Positions 49,412 through 59,686 of a stretch of DNA of 64,000 nucleotides are shown here, one piece after another. Made by a program: the position numbers and the translations under genes. A model generated the notes under the pieces. It saw only the letters and a program-made list of their open reading frames with translations. It was not told the DNA's origin and made no database searches. Source of the DNA: Streptomyces sp. R44 (GTDB taxonomy: Bacteria; Actinomycetota; Actinomycetes; Streptomycetales; Streptomycetaceae); the NCBI RefSeq assembly GCF_041053105.1, contig NZ_CP163444.1, positions 5,084,001-5,148,000 on the forward strand, in the 5' to 3' direction. How positions within the stretch are numbered: the first letter of the stretch is position 1; every line of letters begins with the position of its first letter.

Positions 49412-50263
49412 ATGGTGCAGATCAAGACCCCCGAGCAGATCGCGAAGATGCGCGAGGCGGGGCTTGTCGTCGCCGCCATCCATGCGGCGACCCGCGAGGC
49501 GGCCGTGCCGGGCGCCACGACGAAGGACCTGGACGAGGTCGCGCGGAAGGTCATCGCCGACCACGGGGCGAAGTCGAACTTCCTCGGGTACGGCGGCTTC
49601 CCCGCGACGATCTGCACCTCGGTGAACGAGGTCGTCGTCCACGGCATCCCCGACGACAAGACCGTCCTCAAGGACGGCGACATCATCTCCATCGACTGCG
49701 GCGCGATCGTGGACGGCTGGCACGGTGACGCGGCCTACACGGCCTTCGTGGGCACGGGCCACGCCCCGGAGCTCATCGAGCTCTCCCGGGTGACCGAGGA
49801 GTCGATGTGGGCCGGCATCGCGGCCATGAAGCTCGGCAACCGCCTGGTGGACATCTCGAAGGCGATCGAGACGTACATCAAGCGGCAGCCGCGGCCGGCC
49901 GTCGGCGACCACAGCCTCGGCCGGTACGGGATCATCGAGGACTACGGCGGCCACGGCATCGGCACCGAGATGCACATGGACCCGCACCTGCTGAACTACG
50001 TCTCCCGCAAGCGCGGCAAGGGCCCGAAGCTGGTCCCCGGCCTGTGCCTCGCCATCGAGCCCATGGTCTCCCTCGGCACCCCCCACACCGAGGTCCTGAA
50101 GGACGACTGGACGGTCATCACGACGGACGGCACCTGGTCCTCCCACTGGGAGCACTCCATCGCCCTCACCGAGGAGGGCCCCCTGGTCCTGACCGCGGTC
50201 GACGGCGGCAAGGCGAAGCTGGCCGAGCTGGGCGTCACGGCGGCGCCGGACCCGTTGGCGTAG
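49412..50263 (+). CDS. map: type I methionine aminopeptidase
   Basis: 283 residues starting MVQIKTPEQIAKMREAG. It removes the initiator Met from nascent proteins. Metal ligands: Asp in ISIDCGAIVDGWHGDAAY (two Asp), His in GGHGIGTEMH, Glu in LAIEPM and Glu near WEHSIALTE; the His in VVVHGIPD is also conserved. ATG 49412 has GGAAAGG upstream; an upstream in-frame start at 49325 is not family-like. The last 19 codons are repeated in the array that follows. Confidence 0.97.
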   Translation: MVQIKTPEQIAKMREAGLVVAAIHAATREAAVPGATTKDLDEVARKVIADHGAKSNFLGYGGFPATICTSVNEVVVHGIPDDKTVLKDGDIISIDCGAIVDGWHGDAAYTAFVGTGHAPELIELSRVTEESMWAGIAAMKLGNRLVDISKAIETYIKRQPRPAVGDHSLGRYGIIEDYGGHGIGTEMHMDPHLLNYVSRKRGKGPKLVPGLCLAIEPMVSLGTPHTEVLKDDWTVITTDGTWSSHWEHSIALTEEGPLVLTAVDGGKAKLAELGVTAAPDPLA

Positions 50264-51280
50264 GGCCGGGCTTGGCGGCCGGGCGGTCCTGAGCTGGTGG
50301 CGCGGGGCTCCCGTCCGACGGACGGAGTCCGGCGCAGCGGGCCGAAGCCTGTGAGGCGCCCCCGGCGCCGAGCCCGCGAGGGCTGCGTCGGGGATGGGGC
50401 CGGCGGCAAGGCGAAGCTGGCCGAGCTGGGCGTCACGGCGGCGCCGGACCCGTTGGCGTAGGGCCGGGCTTGGCGGCCGGGCGGTCCTGAGCTGGTGGCG
50501 CGGGGCTCCCGTCCGACGGACGGAGTCCGGCGCAGCGGGCCGAAGCCTGTGAGGCGCCCCCGGCGCCGAGCCCGCGAGGGCTGCGTCGGGGATGGGGCCG
50601 GCGGCAAGGCGAAGCTGGCCGAGCTGGGCGTCACGGCGGCGCCGGACCCGTTGGCGTAGGGCCGGGGCCTGGCGGCCGGGCGGTCCTGAGCTGGTGGCGC
50701 GGGGCTCCCGTCCGACGGACGGAGTCCGGCGCAGCGGGCCGAAGCCTGTGAGGCGCCCCCGGGCGCCGAGCCCGCGAGGGCTGCGTCGGGGATGGGGCCG
50801 GCGGCAAGGCGAAGCTGGCCGAGCTGGGCGTCACGGCGGCACCGGACCCGCTGGCGTAGGGCCGGGGCCTGGCGGCCGGGCGGTCCTGAGCTGGTGGCGT
50901 GGGGCTTCCGTCCGACGGACGGAGTCCGGCGCAGCGGGCCGAAGCCTGTGAGGCGCCCCCGGGCGCCGAGCCCGCGAGGGCTGCGTCGGGGATGGGGCCG
51001 GCGGCAAGGCGAAGCTGGCCGAGCTGGGCGTCACGGCGGCACCGGACCCGCTGGCGTAGGGCCGGGGCCTGGCGGCCGGGCGGTCCTGAGCTGGTGGCGT
51101 GGGGCTTCCGTCCGACGGACGGAGTCCGGCGCAGCGGGCCGAAGCCTGTGAGGCGCCCCCGGGCGCCGAGCCCGCGAGGGCTGCGTCGGGGATGGGGCCG
51201 GCGGCAAGGCGAAGCTGGCCGAGCTGGGCGTCACGGCGGCACCGGACCCGCTGGCGTAGGGCCGGGGCCTGGCGGCCGGG
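50203..51280 (+). repeat. tandem repeat array copying the 3' end of map
   Basis: A unit of 198-200 bp starts at 50203, 50401, 50599, 50799, 50999 and 51199 (last copy about 80 bp). Each unit holds the final 19 codons and stop of map (GGKAKLAELGVTAAPDPLA) followed by about 138 bp of non-coding sequence with CCGTCCG-ac-GGACGG. Copies 1-3 read GCGCCGGACCCGTTG; copies 4-6 read GCACCGGACCCGCTG and carry extra G residues, so the array grew in at least two steps. The rest of the 1.19-kb gap up to infA is the infA promoter region. Confidence 0.95.
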
Positions 51281-51343
51281 TTCGCCTGGGTGGCGATTTC
51301 GGGGTTCGCGTAATGATCTTCTACCGTGGGCAGACTTCCCGAT

Positions 51344-51372
51344 TCGTCTTTTCCTGGGGCCTGACGTAGACT
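51344..51372 (+). promoter_or_regulatory. possible infA promoter
   Basis: TAGACT at 51367-51372 resembles a -10 box; the -35 region (TCGTCT at 51344-51349, 17-bp spacing) is poor. It is the best candidate in the unique sequence between the repeat array and infA. Confidence 0.4.
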
Positions 51373-51452
51373 GATGCGTCGGCTCTCGTGTACCCGTGTG
51401 TCCGCACCCGGCGGCGAGAGTCGATCAAGGTAGCCGATTCGAAAGGCGAAGC

Positions 51453-51674
51453 GTGGCCAAGAAGCAAGGTGCCATCGAAATCGAGGGCACCGTGATCGAG
51501 TCCCTCCCGAACGCCATGTTCAAGGTGGAGCTCCAGAACGGTCACAAGGTCCTCGCGCACATCTCCGGCAAGATGCGGATGCACTACATCCGAATCCTCC
51601 CGGACGACCGGGTCGTCGTGGAGCTCTCTCCGTACGACCTGACGCGTGGCCGGATCGTCTACCGGTACAAGTAG
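51453..51674 (+). CDS. infA: translation initiation factor IF-1
   Basis: 73 residues from GTG 51453 ([21 protein letters not shown]). IF-1 is a single OB-fold protein that binds the A site during initiation; [20 protein letters not shown] and [23 protein letters not shown] are the family core. It opens the alpha operon (infA-rpmJ-rpsM-rpsK-rpoA-rplQ). An earlier in-frame ATG at 51396 is rejected on family length. Confidence 0.98.
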   Translation: MAKKQGAIEIEGTVIESLPNAMFKVELQNGHKVLAHISGKMRMHYIRILPDDRVVVELSPYDLTRGRIVYRYK

Positions 51675-51737
51675 ATCTTGCCCGCACCCCGCCTCCGCGC
51701 GCGGGTGGTGGCACTGACCCGGAGAACCTCACATCCC

Positions 51738-51851
51738 ATGAAGGTCAAGCCGAGCGTCAAGAAGATCTGCGACAAGTGCAAGGTGATCCGCCGTCACGGC
51801 CGGGTCATGGTCATCTGCGACAACCTGCGCCACAAGCAGCGCCAGGGCTGA
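51738..51851 (+). CDS. rpmJ: 50S ribosomal protein L36
   Basis: 37 residues: [20 protein letters not shown] then [17 protein letters not shown]. It has the zinc ligands C11, C14, C27 and H32, so it is the zinc-containing form. ATG 51738 lies 63 bp after infA. Too short for most ORF searches but unmistakable in context. Confidence 0.97.
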   Translation: MKVKPSVKKICDKCKVIRRHGRVMVICDNLRHKQRQG

Positions 51852-52040
51852 CGCACGCCGACCGACCTGCATCTCGCAGTTCTTCGCGCGACGCATAGCA
51901 ATACGTACATACGCAGAGCCCGTCCGACCGTGTCCCACGGTTGACGGCACCTCCGGCGGGGGCCGGGGACCCGACCTGTACCTCATACGGCAGCCGGGAA
52001 CGGTTCTGCAGCAGACCCCCGAGAACACAGGAGCCATTGA

Positions 52041-52421
52041 ATGGCACGCGTTTCCGGTGTTGACATCCCGCGCGAAAAGCGTGTGGTGGTCGCACTCACC
52101 TACGTCTTCGGCATCGGGCGTACCCGGTCCGAGGAGATCCTCGCCGCGACCGGCGTGAACCCGTCCACCCGTGTCCGCGACCTTGCCGAGGAAGACCTCG
52201 TCAAGATCCGCGAGTACGTGGACGCCAACCTCCAGACCGAGGGTGACCTCCGCCGCGAGATCGCCGCCGACATCCGCCGCAAGGTCGAGATCGGCTGCTA
52301 CCAGGGCCTGCGCCACCGTCGTGGCCTGCCCGTCCGCGGCCAGCGCACCAGCACGAACGCTCGTACCCGCAAGGGCCCGCGTCGCGCCATCGCCGGCAAG
52401 AAGAAGCCGGGCAAGAAGTAG
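52041..52421 (+). CDS. rpsM: 30S ribosomal protein S13
   Basis: 126 residues, [21 protein letters not shown] onward with [21 protein letters not shown] and the C-terminal [18 protein letters not shown]13 contacts the P-site tRNA and 50S subunit bridges. A 189-bp gap upstream holds the 14-mer GTACCTCATACGGC at 51978, also seen before rplQ. Confidence 0.98.
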   Translation: MARVSGVDIPREKRVVVALTYVFGIGRTRSEEILAATGVNPSTRVRDLAEEDLVKIREYVDANLQTEGDLRREIAADIRRKVEIGCYQGLRHRRGLPVRGQRTSTNARTRKGPRRAIAGKKKPGKK

Positions 52422-52487
52422 TCCTCAGCGGACGCTTGACCAAGCGGTCTTCGCTGTAGGACCGACCACCTCCCGTAGGAGTAAGAG

Positions 52488-52892
52488 ATGCCCCCCAAGG
52501 GTCGTCAGGGCGCTGCCAAGAAGGTGCGCCGCAAGGAAAAGAAGAACGTCGCTCACGGCCACGCGCACATCAAGAGCACGTTCAACAACACGATCGTCTC
52601 GATCACGGACCCCTCGGGCAACGTGATCTCCTGGGCCTCCGCCGGCCACGTCGGCTTCAAGGGCTCGCGCAAGTCCACCCCGTTCGCCGCGCAGATGGCC
52701 GCCGAGTCGGCCGCTCGCCGCGCGCAGGAGCACGGCATGCGCAAGGTCGACGTCTTCGTCAAGGGTCCCGGCTCCGGCCGTGAGACCGCGATCCGCTCCC
52801 TCCAGGCCACGGGCCTCGAGGTCGGTTCGATCCAGGACGTCACCCCCACGCCGCACAACGGCTGCCGTCCCCCCAAGCGCCGCCGCGTCTGA
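52488..52892 (+). CDS. rpsK: 30S ribosomal protein S11
   Basis: 134 residues, beginning [20 protein letters not shown] then [21 protein letters not shown] sequence, with [20 protein letters not shown] and the C-terminal [16 protein letters not shown]11 forms the 30S platform. 66 bp after rpsM. Confidence 0.98.
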   Translation: MPPKGRQGAAKKVRRKEKKNVAHGHAHIKSTFNNTIVSITDPSGNVISWASAGHVGFKGSRKSTPFAAQMAAESAARRAQEHGMRKVDVFVKGPGSGRETAIRSLQATGLEVGSIQDVTPTPHNGCRPPKRRRV

Positions 52893-53025
52893 CGCACTGG
52901 CTGCTTGACCAGGACTTTCGGGCGGTGCGTCCCCTTTCGGGGGCGTACCGCCCGTACCCTTGCAGTACGTAACACCCCCGTCGGGCGTCAAATAGTGGGC
53001 GTCCACGACTGAAGGAATCACAGAC

Positions 53026-54048
53026 ATGCTTATCGCTCAGCGTCCGTCGCTGACCGAAGAGGTCGTCGACGAGTTCCGCTCCCGGTTCGTCATCGAGCCG
53101 CTGGAGCCGGGCTTCGGCTACACCCTCGGCAACTCCCTCCGCCGTACCCTCCTCTCCTCGATCCCGGGTGCCGCTGTCACCAGCATCCGCATCGACGGTG
53201 TCCTGCACGAGTTCACCACCGTGCCGGGCGTCAAGGAGGACGTCACCGACCTCATCCTCAACATCAAGCAGCTGGTCGTCTCCTCGGAGCACGACGAGCC
53301 GGTCGTGATGTACCTGCGCAAGCAGGGCCCGGGTCTGGTCACCGCCGCCGACATCGCGCCCCCGGCCGGTGTCGAGGTGCACAACCCCGACCTCGTTCTC
53401 GCCACGCTCAACGGCAAGGGCAAGCTGGAGATGGAGCTGACCGTCGAGCGCGGTCGCGGCTACGTCTCCGCCGTCCAGAACAAGCAGGTCGGCCAGGAGA
53501 TCGGCCGCATCCCGGTCGACTCCATCTACTCGCCGGTCCTCAAGGTCACCTACAAGGTCGAGGCGACCCGAGTCGAGCAGCGCACCGACTTCGACAAGCT
53601 CATCGTCGACGTCGAGACCAAGCAGGCCATGCGCCCGCGTGACGCCATGGCGTCCGCCGGCAAGACCCTGGTCGAGCTGTTCGGTCTGGCCCGCGAGCTC
53701 AACATCGACGCCGAGGGCATCGACATGGGCCCGTCCCCGACGGACGCCGCCCTCGCCGCCGACCTCGCGCTGCCGATCGAGGAGCTCGAGCTCACCGTTC
53801 GTTCGTACAACTGCCTCAAGCGTGAGGGCATCCACTCCGTGGGTGAGCTCGTCGCCCGCTCCGAGGCCGACCTGCTCGACATCCGCAACTTCGGTGCGAA
53901 GTCGATCGACGAGGTCAAGGCGAAGCTGGCCGGTATGGGCCTCGCGCTGAAGGACTCGCCGCCCGGATTCGACCCCACCGCCGCCGCGGACGCGTTCGGT
54001 GCGGATGACGACGCCGACGCCGGTTTCGTCGAGACCGAGCAGTACTGA
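53026..54048 (+). CDS. rpoA: DNA-directed RNA polymerase subunit alpha
   Basis: 340 residues. The alpha dimer is the scaffold of the core enzyme. N-terminal domain (about 1-230) has [23 protein letters not shown]; the C-terminal domain (about 250-315) has the [32 protein letters not shown] region that contacts UP elements and activators; an acidic tail follows. ATG 53026 lies 133 bp after rpsK. S4 is not encoded in this operon, as usual in Streptomyces. Confidence 0.98.
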   Translation: MLIAQRPSLTEEVVDEFRSRFVIEPLEPGFGYTLGNSLRRTLLSSIPGAAVTSIRIDGVLHEFTTVPGVKEDVTDLILNIKQLVVSSEHDEPVVMYLRKQGPGLVTAADIAPPAGVEVHNPDLVLATLNGKGKLEMELTVERGRGYVSAVQNKQVGQEIGRIPVDSIYSPVLKVTYKVEATRVEQRTDFDKLIVDVETKQAMRPRDAMASAGKTLVELFGLARELNIDAEGIDMGPSPTDAALAADLALPIEELELTVRSYNCLKREGIHSVGELVARSEADLLDIRNFGAKSIDEVKAKLAGMGLALKDSPPGFDPTAAADAFGADDDADAGFVETEQY

Positions 54049-54237
54049 GAGCTCGGGACCGACGGTCCAGATTTGGCTGCGGACCGGCTTTGGCCGGTCG
54101 CGCCCACGCGGCGTCAGCCGCAAGATTGACACCTCCCCGCGCCCCCATGGGGCGCGGGGTCTCCGACGGGTGACCGCCCGCTCGGACACTGACATCGGTA
54201 CCTCATACGGCCGGTGCAGATCACAAGGAGAAACACC

Positions 54238-54708
54238 ATGCCGCGTCCCGCGAAGGGTGCCCGCCTCGGCGGTTCCGCCGCGCACGAGAAGCTGCTCCTC
54301 GCCAACCTGGCGAAGTCGCTCTTCGAGCACGGCCGCATCACCACGACCGAGGCCAAGGCCCGTCGCCTGCGTCCGGTCGCCGAGCGCCTGATCACCAAGG
54401 CGAAGAAGGGCGACATCCACAACCGTCGCCTGGTGCTGCAGACGATCACCGACAAGGGCGTCGTCCACACCCTCTTCACCGAGATCGCCCCGCGTTACTC
54501 GGAGCGTCCGGGTGGCTACACCCGCATCACCAAGATCGGCAACCGTCGTGGCGACAACGCCCCGATGGCCGTGATCGAGCTGGTCGAGGGCGAGATCGCC
54601 AAGAAGGCGACCGTCGCCGAGGCCGAGGCCGCCACCAAGCGCGCCGTCAAGGAGGCCGACGAGGCCGCCGCCGTCGAGGCCACCGAGGACGAGGCGAAGG
54701 ACGCGTAA
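54238..54708 (+). CDS. rplQ: 50S ribosomal protein L17
   Basis: 156 residues starting [22 protein letters not shown]17 lies near the tunnel exit. The core (to about residue 116) is followed by an Ala/Glu-rich extension ([23 protein letters not shown]). ATG 54238 follows CAAGGAG. A 189-bp gap before it contains the hairpin CCGCGCCCCatgGGGCGCGG (54137) and the 14-mer shared with rpsM. Confidence 0.97.
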   Translation: MPRPAKGARLGGSAAHEKLLLANLAKSLFEHGRITTTEAKARRLRPVAERLITKAKKGDIHNRRLVLQTITDKGVVHTLFTEIAPRYSERPGGYTRITKIGNRRGDNAPMAVIELVEGEIAKKATVAEAEAATKRAVKEADEAAAVEATEDEAKDA

Positions 54709-54733
54709 GCGTTTTTCGTACGTTTCTCGTGAG

Positions 54734-54763
54734 CGGGCCCGTACCCCCTGGGGTGCGGGCCCG
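54734..54763 (+). terminator. terminator after rplQ
   Basis: CGGGCCCG-t-ACCCC-ct-GGGGT-g-CGGGCCCG then TT. It ends the alpha operon before truA. Confidence 0.8.
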
Positions 54764-54790
54764 TTCCCGTGTGTTTGAGAGGATCTCCGC

Positions 54791-55648
54791 GTGAGCGATG
54801 ACGTGCAGGACGGGTTCGTACGGGTTCGGCTGGACCTTTCGTACGACGGCAAGGACTTCTCCGGCTGGGCCAAGCAGGCCCAGGGGCAGCGGACCGTACA
54901 GGGAGAGATCGAGGACGCCCTGCGGACCGTGACCCGGTCCAAGGAGACGTACGAGCTGACCGTCGCCGGCCGGACCGACGCCGGGGTGCACGCGCGCGGC
55001 CAGGTCGCCCACGTCGACCTGCCCGTGGAGCTGTGGGCCGAGCACCGGGACAAGCTGCTCCGGCGGCTCGCGGGGCGCCTCCCGCACGACGTGCGGGTGT
55101 GGTCCGTGGAAGAGGCCCCCGCCGGCTTCAACGCGCGGTTCTCCGCCATCTGGCGCCGCTACGCCTACCGCGTCACCGACAACCCCGGCGGCGTCGACCC
55201 GCTGCTCCGCGGGCACGTGCTGTGGCACGACTGGACCCTCGACATGGACGCCATGAACGAGGCCGCCACCGCGCTCGTCGGGGAGCACGACTTCGCCGCG
55301 TACTGCAAGAAGCGCGAGGGCGCCACCACCATCCGGACCCTCCAGGTGCTGCGCTGGGAGCGACGGGACGACGGGATCCTGGAGGCGACCGTGAAGGCGG
55401 ACGCCTTCTGCCACAACATGGTCCGCTCGCTCGTCGGCGCCCTGCTCTTCGTCGGCGACGGCCACCGGCCGGTCGACTGGCCCGGCAAGGTGCTCGCCGC
55501 CGGCGTCCGCGACTCGGCCGTCCACGTCGTGCGGCCGCACGGGCTCACCCTCGAAGAGGTCGGCTACCCGGCGGACGAGCTGCTCGCCGCCCGCAGCAGG
55601 GAGGCCCGCAACAAGCGGTCACTCCCCGGGGTTGCCGGCTGCTGCTGA
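54791..55648 (+). CDS. truA: tRNA pseudouridine(38-40) synthase
   Basis: 285 residues from GTG 54791. It makes pseudouridine at positions 38-40 of the tRNA anticodon stem. The catalytic Asp is in the motif [13 protein letters not shown] near residues 59-71; [19 protein letters not shown] sequence at the start and [14 protein letters not shown] near 210 are typical. Its last 30 bp overlap the 3' end of the convergent gene at 55619. Confidence 0.96.
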   Translation: MSDDVQDGFVRVRLDLSYDGKDFSGWAKQAQGQRTVQGEIEDALRTVTRSKETYELTVAGRTDAGVHARGQVAHVDLPVELWAEHRDKLLRRLAGRLPHDVRVWSVEEAPAGFNARFSAIWRRYAYRVTDNPGGVDPLLRGHVLWHDWTLDMDAMNEAATALVGEHDFAAYCKKREGATTIRTLQVLRWERRDDGILEATVKADAFCHNMVRSLVGALLFVGDGHRPVDWPGKVLAAGVRDSAVHVVRPHGLTLEEVGYPADELLAARSREARNKRSLPGVAGCC

Positions 55649-56599
55649 GGCCTGGGCGCGGCCCCGGGCGTAGATCTGGTTGAAGGCGAAGGTGCCGAGG
55701 TCGTCGCTGGCCTGGAAGACGGCCTTGTCGGCCTTGGTGACCTTCTTGCCGTTGGCGAAGCCGCCCTGGGTGAAGTACGCGTACCGGCCGATCGCGTTCG
55801 AGCGGCGCAGGCAGACCGTGGCGTGGCAGAAATCACCCACGCCCGCGCCCGTCAGGGGCGCGACGCCGCCGGTGGCCTGGTCCTTCGCCTTCTGGGCCGC
55901 CGCCTCGGACGGGAAGACGGCGACGCCGACGGTGATCGCCACGCCGTCCTTCACATAGGTGGCGCGGAGCACCCGCTGGCAGCCGTTCCGCTTCAGGACC
56001 GCGCCGAGGCCGCCCTGGGTGACGGCCGCGCAGTCGGTCGTGGCGGAGGTCGCGCCCTTGTTGTAGGCGCGGCCGTTCATGCTCATCTTCTTGCCCGGGA
56101 AGAGGCCCTCGGCGGTGAGCGGGGCCTTGTCCTTCTTCGGGTCCGAGATGTAGTCCTTCGGGTTCGGCGGGGGCGGCGGAGCCACCGACGAGAACGTCGG
56201 CTCCGGGGTCAGGGTGCCGGTGGGGGAGACCGTGCCGGTGGGGACGGGACCGTTCTTGGCCTCGTCGTTCTTCTTGTTGGTGCTCACGACGGCCGTCGCG
56301 ACGATCGCGCCGACCGCCACCGCGGCCAGGACGCCGCCGCCGATCAGCAGGAGTCGCTTGCGGCGGCCGCGCGAGGCGCTGGCGTCGGCGAGGGCGCCCC
56401 AGTCGGGGGTGTCAGAGCTGCCCTGGGCACCCGGGAAGGGGTTCGGCTGCGCCGGCGGCTGCTGGGGCTGCGGATAGCCGTAGCCCGGCTGCTGCCCGTT
56501 CCCCTGCTGCGGCGGATACCCGTATCCGGGCTGCTGTCCGTACCCCTGCTGCCCCTGCTGCTGCGGCTCCTGCGGCCACTGCGGTCCCCCAAAGCTCAT
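55619..56599 (-). CDS. membrane-anchored protein with Pro/Gln/Gly-rich cytoplasmic tail
   Basis: 326 residues from ATG 56599. The N-terminal 80 residues are low-complexity Gln/Gly/Tyr/Pro with repeats of [12 protein letters not shown]. One membrane segment follows (about 95-117, [24 protein letters not shown]), then a Pro/Thr linker and an outside domain of about 180 residues with two pairs of cysteines (TTDCAAVTQ and [20 protein letters not shown]), probably disulfide-linked. No enzyme motif is seen. Such PQG-tail single-pass proteins are common in Streptomyces. ATG 56608 three codons earlier is an alternative. Confidence 0.8.
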   Translation of the reverse strand: MSFGGPQWPQEPQQQGQQGYGQQPGYGYPPQQGNGQQPGYGYPQPQQPPAQPNPFPGAQGSSDTPDWGALADASASRGRRKRLLLIGGGVLAAVAVGAIVATAVVSTNKKNDEAKNGPVPTGTVSPTGTLTPEPTFSSVAPPPPPNPKDYISDPKKDKAPLTAEGLFPGKKMSMNGRAYNKGATSATTDCAAVTQGGLGAVLKRNGCQRVLRATYVKDGVAITVGVAVFPSEAAAQKAKDQATGGVAPLTGAGVGDFCHATVCLRRSNAIGRYAYFTQGGFANGKKVTKADKAVFQASDDLGTFAFNQIYARGRAQASAAAGNPGE

Positions 56600-56646
56600 G
56601 CCGCGCATCCTAAACCGGTTGGGCCGGGCCCACGCGGGCGGTGACA

Positions 56647-58278
56647 ATGCATCCCATGGGACATGTCGAGGCCGCGCATCTGGAGTACTACCTTCCCGAC
56701 GGGAGGGTCCTGCTCGGGGACGCCTCCTTCCGGGTCGGGGAGGGCGCCGTCGTCGCCCTCGTCGGGGCCAACGGCGCCGGCAAGACCACACTGCTCCGGA
56801 TGATCGCCGGAGAGCTCCAGCCGCACGGCGGCACGGTCACCGTCAGCGGCGGCCTCGGTGTGATGCCGCAGTTCGTCGGCTCCGTACGGGACGAGTCCAC
56901 CGTCCGCGACCTGCTGGTCTCGGTCGCGCAGCCGCGGATCCGGGAGGCCGCCAAGGCCGTCGACGAGGCCGAGCACCTGATCATGACGGTCGACGACGAG
57001 GCCGCGCAGATGAAGTACGCGCAGGCCCTCAGCGACTGGGCCGAGGTGCAGGGCTACGAGGCCGAGACCCTCTGGGACATCTGCACCATGGCCGCGCTGG
57101 GCGTCCCGTACGAGAAGGCGCAGTTCCGTGAGGTCAGGACGCTCTCCGGCGGCGAGCAGAAGCGGCTGGTCCTGGAGTCGCTGCTGCGCGGGCCCGACGA
57201 GGTGCTGCTGCTCGACGAGCCCGACAACTACCTCGACGTGCCCGGCAAGCGGTGGCTGGAGGAGCGGCTGCGGGAGACCCGTAAGACCGTGCTCTTCATC
57301 TCCCACGACCGGGAGCTGCTCTCCCGGGGCGCGCAGAAGATCATCGCGGTCGAGCCCGGCCCGGCCGGCTCGGACGTCTGGGTGCACGGCGGCGGCTTCG
57401 ACACCTTCCACGAGGCGCGGCGGGAGCGGTTCGCCCGCTTCGAGGAGCTGAAGCGGCGCTGGGACGAGAAGCACGCGCAGCTGAAGAAGCTGGTCGTCAA
57501 CCTGCGGCAGGCGGCCGCGGTCAGCCACGAGATGGCCTCCCGGTACGCGGCGGCGCAGACCCGCCTGCGGAAGTTCGAGGAGGCGGGCCCGCCGCCGGAG
57601 CCGCCGCGCGAGCAGGACATCCGGATGCGGCTGCGTGGCGGGCGGACCGGGGTGCGGGCCGTGACCTGCGAGAACCTTGAGCTCACCGGTCTGATGAAGC
57701 CGTTCTCGCTGGAGATCTTCTACGGGGAGCGGGTCGCCGTCCTCGGCTCGAACGGGTCCGGGAAGTCGCACTTCCTGCGGCTGCTCGCGGGGGACCCGTC
57801 GGTCGCCCACACGGGTGACTGGAAGCTCGGCGCGCGGGTCGTGCCGGGGCACTTCGCGCAGACCCACGCGCACCCCGAGCTGGCCGGGCGGCCGCTCGTC
57901 GACATCCTGTGGACCGAGCACGCCAAGGACCGGGGCGGGGCGATGTCGATGCTGCGGCGGTACGAGCTGGAGCGCCAGGGCGACCAGTCCTTCGACAGGC
58001 TCTCGGGCGGGCAGCAGGCGCGGTTCCAGATCCTGCTCCTGGAGCTGGCGGGGACGACGGCGCTGCTCCTCGACGAGCCCACGGACAACCTGGACCTGGA
58101 GTCGGCGGAGGCGCTGCAGGAGGGCCTGGAGTCGTACGACGGGACCGTGATGGCCGTCACGCACGACCGCTGGTTCGCGAAGAGCTTCGACCGGTTCCTG
58201 GTCTTCGGTTCCGACGGGGTCGTACGGGAGACGGCGGAGCCGGTGTGGGACGAGCGGCGGGTCGAGCGGGCGCGGTGA
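56647..58278 (+). CDS. ABC-F family ATPase
   Basis: 543 residues from ATG 56647 (GTG 56641 and ATG 56656 are alternatives; no clear ribosome site decides). Two ABC domains without membrane segments: Walker A GANGAGKTT and signature LSGGEQKRL with Walker B VLLLDEPDNYLD; then Walker A GSNGSGKSH, signature LSGGQQARF and Walker B ALLLDEPTDNLD. A charged linker (FARFEELKRRWDEKHAQLKKLV) lies between. ABC-F proteins act on ribosomes or in antibiotic resistance; which role applies is not evident. The second Walker A ends in His where Thr or Ser is usual. Confidence 0.9.
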   Translation: MHPMGHVEAAHLEYYLPDGRVLLGDASFRVGEGAVVALVGANGAGKTTLLRMIAGELQPHGGTVTVSGGLGVMPQFVGSVRDESTVRDLLVSVAQPRIREAAKAVDEAEHLIMTVDDEAAQMKYAQALSDWAEVQGYEAETLWDICTMAALGVPYEKAQFREVRTLSGGEQKRLVLESLLRGPDEVLLLDEPDNYLDVPGKRWLEERLRETRKTVLFISHDRELLSRGAQKIIAVEPGPAGSDVWVHGGGFDTFHEARRERFARFEELKRRWDEKHAQLKKLVVNLRQAAAVSHEMASRYAAAQTRLRKFEEAGPPPEPPREQDIRMRLRGGRTGVRAVTCENLELTGLMKPFSLEIFYGERVAVLGSNGSGKSHFLRLLAGDPSVAHTGDWKLGARVVPGHFAQTHAHPELAGRPLVDILWTEHAKDRGGAMSMLRRYELERQGDQSFDRLSGGQQARFQILLLELAGTTALLLDEPTDNLDLESAEALQEGLESYDGTVMAVTHDRWFAKSFDRFLVFGSDGVVRETAEPVWDERRVERAR

Positions 58279-58361
58279 CCTCGGGCGGTCGGCGGTCGGG
58301 GCTCGGGCCACGGCCGACGGTCGGCGGTCGGCGGTCGGGGCGGGGCTAGGGGCGGCGCGTT

Positions 58362-58391
58362 TTGACCCGCCCCGGGTGCCGCGGGTACTGT
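58362..58391 (+). promoter_or_regulatory. rplM promoter
   Basis: TTGACC at 58362-58367, 18-bp spacer, TACTGT at 58386-58391, about 180 bp before rplM. The rest of the 291-bp gap after the ABC-F gene holds short CGGTCGG repeats (58286-58338) and no gene. Confidence 0.65.
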
Positions 58392-58569
58392 TGCGGTTTG
58401 TTATGCGTATTGGCTTCGTCGTTCTCACGCGATAGGCCCTTACGCAGGTTCCCTGGAGCAGTTACCAGTGGCTCGCATACGGGCGATGTTCCCGGCAGTG
58501 CAGGCCCCAGCTGCATGATCGCTTCAGGTGTGTCTGGACTCCATCCACTGAAGAAGCGAAGGCTACGAA

Positions 58570-59013
58570 GTGCGTACGTACAGCCCCAAGCCCGGCGATG
58601 TCACTCGCCAGTGGCACATCATCGACGCGCAGGACATCGTCCTGGGCCGTCTGGCGACCACGGCTGCGAACCTCCTGCGAGGCAAGCACAAGCCGGTCTA
58701 CGCCCCCCACATGGACATGGGCGACTTCGTCATCATCATCAACGCTGACAAGGTCCACCTGTCCGGCAACAAGAAGACCCAGAAGATGGCCTACCGCCAC
58801 TCTGGCTTCCCGGGTGGTCTGCGCTCCGTCCGTTACGACGAGCTGCTCGACAAGAACCCCGAGAAGGCCGTCGAGAAGGCCATCAAGGGCATGATCCCCA
58901 AGAACTCCCTGGGCCGTCAGATGCTCTCGAAGCTGAAGGTCTACGCGGGCGAGAACCACCCGCACGCTGCTCAGCAGCCGGTCCCGTTCGAGATCACCCA
59001 GGTCGCGCAGTAG
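58570..59013 (+). CDS. rplM: 50S ribosomal protein L13
   Basis: 147 residues from GTG 58570 ([20 protein letters not shown]). L13 is an early 50S assembly protein. [21 protein letters not shown] and [21 protein letters not shown] are the family core. It is paired with rpsI as in nearly all bacteria. Confidence 0.98.
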   Translation: MRTYSPKPGDVTRQWHIIDAQDIVLGRLATTAANLLRGKHKPVYAPHMDMGDFVIIINADKVHLSGNKKTQKMAYRHSGFPGGLRSVRYDELLDKNPEKAVEKAIKGMIPKNSLGRQMLSKLKVYAGENHPHAAQQPVPFEITQVAQ

Positions 59014-59057
59014 TTCCGGCCACACCCCCTAAGAACGAAAGAAATCTGAGGAGCATC

Positions 59058-59570
59058 GTGGCCGAGACCACCCCCGAGACCCCCGTCGACGAGTTCGAGG
59101 GCGTCGAGGAGTACACCACCGAGACCGAGCTCGTCGAGGGTGAGTACACCTCCGAGTCGCTCGCGTCCCGCTTCGGCGACCCGCAGCCGGCCGCCGGCCT
59201 GGGCCGTCGCAAGAACGCCATCGCCCGCGTCCGGATCGTTCCGGGCACCGGCAAGTGGAAGATCAACGGGCGTACGCTCGAGGACTACTTCCCGAACAAG
59301 GTCCACCAGCAGGAAGTCAACGAGCCCTTCAAGGTGCTCGAGCTCGACAACCGCTACGACGTCATCGCCCGCATCGCGGGTGGCGGTGTCTCCGGCCAGG
59401 CCGGCGCCCTGCGCCTCGGCGTGGCCCGTGCGCTGAACGAGGCGGACGTCGAGAACAACCGCCCGGCGCTGAAGAAGGCCGGCTTCCTCTCCCGTGACGA
59501 CCGTGCGGTCGAGCGGAAGAAGGCCGGTCTCAAGAAGGCCCGCAAGGCTCCGCAGTACAGCAAGCGCTAA
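59058..59570 (+). CDS. rpsI: 30S ribosomal protein S9
   Basis: 170 residues from GTG 59058. The first 45 residues are an acidic extension ([20 protein letters not shown]), usual for actinobacteria. The core starts at [21 protein letters not shown]; the C-terminus ends [12 protein letters not shown], whose last Arg reaches the P-site tRNA. 44 bp after rplM; terminator follows. Confidence 0.98.
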   Translation: MAETTPETPVDEFEGVEEYTTETELVEGEYTSESLASRFGDPQPAAGLGRRKNAIARVRIVPGTGKWKINGRTLEDYFPNKVHQQEVNEPFKVLELDNRYDVIARIAGGGVSGQAGALRLGVARALNEADVENNRPALKKAGFLSRDDRAVERKKAGLKKARKAPQYSKR

Positions 59571-59591
59571 TCGCCTGCTCGGTCTGCTTTT

Positions 59592-59638
59592 CGTACGCCC
59601 CGGCGGCACTGCCCGTGCCGTCGGGGCGTACGTTTTTT
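59592..59638 (+). terminator. terminator after rpsI
   Basis: CGTACGCCCCG-g-CGGC / GCCG-t-CGGGGCGTACG followed by six T residues, a textbook intrinsic terminator. Confidence 0.92.
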
Positions 59639-59686
59639 CATAACCTCTTTCTCTTTCGCTTGGGCACGTATTTTCGGAGGACAGCT

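Noticed and set aside
50592..51369. Plus- and minus-strand ORFs within the tandem repeats
   Set aside because: They are products of the repeat period and GC bias; every copy repeats the same non-coding spacer and the map C-terminus.
58286..58338. CGGTCGG short repeats as a regulatory element
   Set aside because: Short G+C-rich repetition just after the ABC-F stop without clear symmetry; likely replication slippage.
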